This document shows, piece by piece, positions 62,055 through 64,000 of a stretch of DNA of 64,000 nt (position 1 is its first letter; each line of letters opens with the position of its first letter). Under the pieces are notes generated by a model that was given only the letters and a program-made list of their open reading frames with translations, did no database searches and was not told the origin of the DNA. The translations under genes were made by a program, and so were the position numbers. This DNA comes from Dictyobacter formicarum (GTDB lineage: Bacteria; Chloroflexota; Ktedonobacteria; Ktedonobacterales; Ktedonobacteraceae), in contig NZ_BNJJ01000003.1 in assembly GCF_016587435.1 (NCBI RefSeq), forward strand, positions 372,001 to 436,000, read 5' to 3'.

Positions 62055-63197
62055 ATAGATCGACCAGCCCATTGTGCTGGCTGGTGTTCCCTGTGTGTCC
62101 TTGACTAGTTGTGGATACGTACAGACGCTGGTGCCGCCACCCTGTACCCAGGCCCAGCCAATCCAACTGATATGGTGAGCATCAAGATAGCTCAGGAGCT
62201 GATCCATATAAGTTGAGCCACAATCGTATTGACCATTCTCGGCCGAAATCATGGCATAGGTTGAGCTAAGCTGGCCAAAAGCTGCATCCCAGGAAGAGGA
62301 CTGTTTATTGGCATAGTCATAGGGATGGGTATCATAGACCAGGTTGGAAGCCTTAAGAGGATACCGTTCGAGCTGGCTGAGATCAAATCCCCAGTTCATC
62401 CCTCCAATCAATATAAGATTGTTGGCACCGGTAGCGCGAATGGTCGCAACAATGGTGCGCAATCCTACGCCTGGATAGGTAAGCTTCTTTTTACAATGGC
62501 AGTCGTCAGATGATACCGTATCCGTCAGTTTTGAGCAGTTGGCAAGCCAGCACGACCAGGACGATGGATGTGGCTCATTGTAGGCTTCAAAGAGCACATT
62601 GGGAGTATGTTTATACAGTGAAGCAATTTGCTGCCAGAATAGCAGACTATCGGCATCAGGCATCGGCCATGGTCCACCCCCTTCGGTCGACTGCCCTCCC
62701 GCATCTACCCAATGCAGATCCAGAATGACATTGAAGCGTAGCGAGGTCAGCGTGGCTACTACGCCCTTTACAACTGTCTGATAGTGCTGAGCAGTACATT
62801 TGGACCGTTTTGAACCATGGAGCCAGAAACCCTCTGATAATGGCAGGCGCACAGTATTGGCCCCCCAGTAAGTCTCTGTAGCAGTATTATTGCCAGAGCC
62901 CAGATAGGCCAGATGTTGCCAATCCAGATCGGCAGGCCCCTGACAATCATATTCAAGCCCGTCACGGGCAATACCATGGAAAAGATAGGGATTTCCATAC
63001 CTATCAATAATCTGGTTTCCAAGCACCGTGTATGGAGCCGCCAGCGGTGGATTGTGTGCTCCAGATACAAAAGAGGTCGGCGACACTGCCTGTATACGCT
63101 GGATCGAGCCAAACAGCGTTGGCGCTAACCAGAGACAGGCCGTTAAAGCCAGCATCAATACGCCAGAAAAGGTGGTTACAACTACTTTTTTTTGCAT
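62028..63197 (-). CDS. secreted glycoside hydrolase family 5 (cellulase-like)
   Basis: 389 residues from the ATG at 63197 (AAAGGG six bases upstream; a longer ORF reaches 63260). A signal peptide or membrane anchor (VVVTTFSGVLMLALTACLWLAPTLFG) precedes the barrel. GH5 marks are FHGIARDGLEYDCQGP, RLPLSEGFWLHG, VILDLHWVDAGG, the acid/base Glu in VLFEAYNEPHPSSW, the His/Tyr of VYDTHPYDYA and the nucleophile Glu in MISAENGQYDCG. WIGWAWVQGGGTSVC ends the barrel. Likely an endoglucanase or mannanase acting on plant polysaccharide outside the cell. No carbohydrate-binding module. Several Cys residues may form disulfides. Confidence 0.9.
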   Translation of the reverse strand: MQKKVVVTTFSGVLMLALTACLWLAPTLFGSIQRIQAVSPTSFVSGAHNPPLAAPYTVLGNQIIDRYGNPYLFHGIARDGLEYDCQGPADLDWQHLAYLGSGNNTATETYWGANTVRLPLSEGFWLHGSKRSKCTAQHYQTVVKGVVATLTSLRFNVILDLHWVDAGGQSTEGGGPWPMPDADSLLFWQQIASLYKHTPNVLFEAYNEPHPSSWSCWLANCSKLTDTVSSDDCHCKKKLTYPGVGLRTIVATIRATGANNLILIGGMNWGFDLSQLERYPLKASNLVYDTHPYDYANKQSSSWDAAFGQLSSTYAMISAENGQYDCGSTYMDQLLSYLDAHHISWIGWAWVQGGGTSVCTYPQLVKDTQGTPASTMGWSIYRHLHSYAM

Positions 63198-63389
63198 CGA
63201 CATCCCTTTACCACATAACATCTTGCATGCAAATGCGTCAATAATAAACGGGCAAATCAAAGAAACTTAAATACCCGCCCATTATTAGTATACCGCTGCA
63301 CCCAAATCTGGTGGAAGCCTTCTGGTATGCATGGCCTCTATTCTTATGGGATTCAGTCAGATTTGATAGCATGTATTTTTAAACAACAC

Positions 63390-63432
63390 AGCAGTCGTTG
63401 CCCCCTTCTCATAAAAGGAGGCAACGACTGCT
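63390..63432 (-). terminator. terminator hairpin after the Asn/Asp-rich protein gene
   Basis: AGCAGTCGTTGCC pairs perfectly with GGCAACGACTGCT around a 17-nt loop, 76 bases past the stop codon at 63509. On the minus strand a TGTTGTTTAAAAA stretch follows, so the T-run is broken. Confidence 0.6.
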
Positions 63433-63508
63433 TAAAGTTCCCACTTTCACAAGGAGAACGTCTCAAGAGAACTATGTTGATTGTCTACTTCAATGAGACT
63501 CTCCACAC

Positions 63509-64000
63509 TCACTTGCTTGGGAAAGGCCGTGGGTCGCTACCGGTAAAAGGCATCCCCGGGAAACCAGCACCTCTTCCACCGAGTGCGCCTGCGCCTGCAG
63601 CCGCGACGAAACCATGAGCGCTAACATTGTTGACGCGATTTTCATGGTGGTGTTCTTCCTGCTGTTGTTCACATTCTTGACATTCTTCACAATTTTCTTC
63701 TATGATGACAACTTTTTCATTATCCTTAACTTTGATAACCTCCTTGTTGTTTTCATCATTGTTAACTTTGATGACATGGGAGTCATCGTTGTTATCGAAG
63801 TCGTCATTGTTTTCCGGGTCATTGTGTGCTTTTTCCTTCCGGCCGTTGACCACATCTGTACCATGAGCTGCCTTAACATTATGGAGGAACGGTGTGATCG
63901 AACGCGGGTGAGCAGAATGAATACTACTACTACTCACACTCTTTGCAGATGCTACAGCTACCCTCCAGGTGGTCAGGACAGCTGACATGCTCCCCAGGAG
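63509..64000 (-). CDS. exported low-complexity Asn/Asp/Glu-rich protein (N-terminus outside window)
   Basis: The frame is open to the right edge, and the ATG at 63988 lies inside what looks like a signal peptide (LLGSMSAVLTTWRVAVASA, cleavage ASA/KS), so the true start is probably outside. The mature part is unusual: a short Ser/His-rich start, a long acidic, Asn/Asp/Lys/Val-rich stretch (NNDDFDNNDDSHVIKVNNDENN), a Cys/Glu/Gln/His cluster (CEECQECEQQQEEHHHE), a Gly/Ala segment and the end FPGMPFTGSDPRPFPSK. PFTG resembles a sortase motif but no membrane helix follows. Metal binding by the His/Cys cluster is a guess. Confidence 0.65.
   Translation of the reverse strand, partial: LLGSMSAVLTTWRVAVASAKSVSSSSIHSAHPRSITPFLHNVKAAHGTDVVNGRKEKAHNDPENNDDFDNNDDSHVIKVNNDENNKEVIKVKDNEKVVIIEENCEECQECEQQQEEHHHENRVNNVSAHGFVAAAGAGALGGRGAGFPGMPFTGSDPRPFPSK

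Noticed and set aside
63614..63985. 123-codon + strand ORF of very hydrophobic sequence (Phe/Val/Ile runs)
   Set aside because: Antisense of the Asn/Asp/Glu-rich stretch of the minus-strand protein; complementing GAT/AAC codons naturally gives Ile/Val/Phe codons.

Overview
The window looks like chromosomal DNA of a large-genome soil Chloroflexota, most likely of the Ktedonobacteria type. The grounds are a Ser/Thr kinase fused to a WD40 propeller, a tricorn-type protease, a LysW-dependent lysine pathway as in Thermus and many Chloroflexota, a class I lysyl-tRNA synthetase, T-box leaders, and intergenic DNA rich in miniature inverted-repeat elements. This assignment is an inference from gene content; no rRNA or other marker gene is present. 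No tRNA, rRNA, CRISPR array, prophage or full-length transposase was seen.

Region 1-24.8 kb is a mosaic of single genes and short operons: a kinase-WD40 protein cut by the left edge, a secreted sedolisin-like peptidase, a tricorn-like protease, an aldehyde dehydrogenase-fold protein, an old yellow enzyme, the pdhA-pdhB-pdhC operon (E1 alpha, E1 beta, E2; no E3), an acyltransferase-3 membrane protein, an FMN alpha-hydroxy-acid oxidase, a nitroreductase, a second Ser/Thr kinase and two related DUF4870-like membrane proteins.

Region 24.8-47.3 kb holds xylose isomerase, RecQ, an orphan response regulator, a membrane protein plus YtkA-like protein pair, acetoacetyl-CoA synthetase, a CE7 esterase, two SRPBCC proteins, a DUF983 protein, a SirB1-like protein, a membrane-anchored MutS-like ATPase, two SDR dehydrogenases and an FAH-fold protein.

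Region 47.4-59.9 kb is the centrepiece. On the minus strand, a near-consensus promoter is followed by a ~690-nt leader with two complete tandem T-box riboswitches, both with AAG (Lys) at the expected specifier position. Then come lysW (54 aa, ending EDWGE), lysX, lysY, lysZ, a fused lysJ-lysK gene, homocitrate synthase, homoaconitase large and small subunits and homoisocitrate dehydrogenase. Together these cover 2-oxoglutarate to lysine apart from the 2-oxoadipate aminotransferase (LysN), which is not here. A class I lysyl-tRNA synthetase follows about 0.5 kb downstream, so lysine supply, lysine charging and the sensor of charging sit together. The right end has a DrrAB-like ABC exporter, a secreted GH5 glycosidase and a partial Asn/Asp-rich exported protein.

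The strongest unexplained signal is a family of intergenic elements (loci at about 4.2, 19.6, 26.4, 33.1, 35.6, 45.5 and 49.4 kb). Each has a long, nearly always perfect palindrome (arms 23-33 bp) whose sequence differs from copy to copy, flanked by conserved GC-rich modules and, in most copies, by AGARYGTGTYTGAAA-type terminal repeats. Arms keep pairing while their sequence changes, and three copies lie at or within 10 bp of a stop codon.
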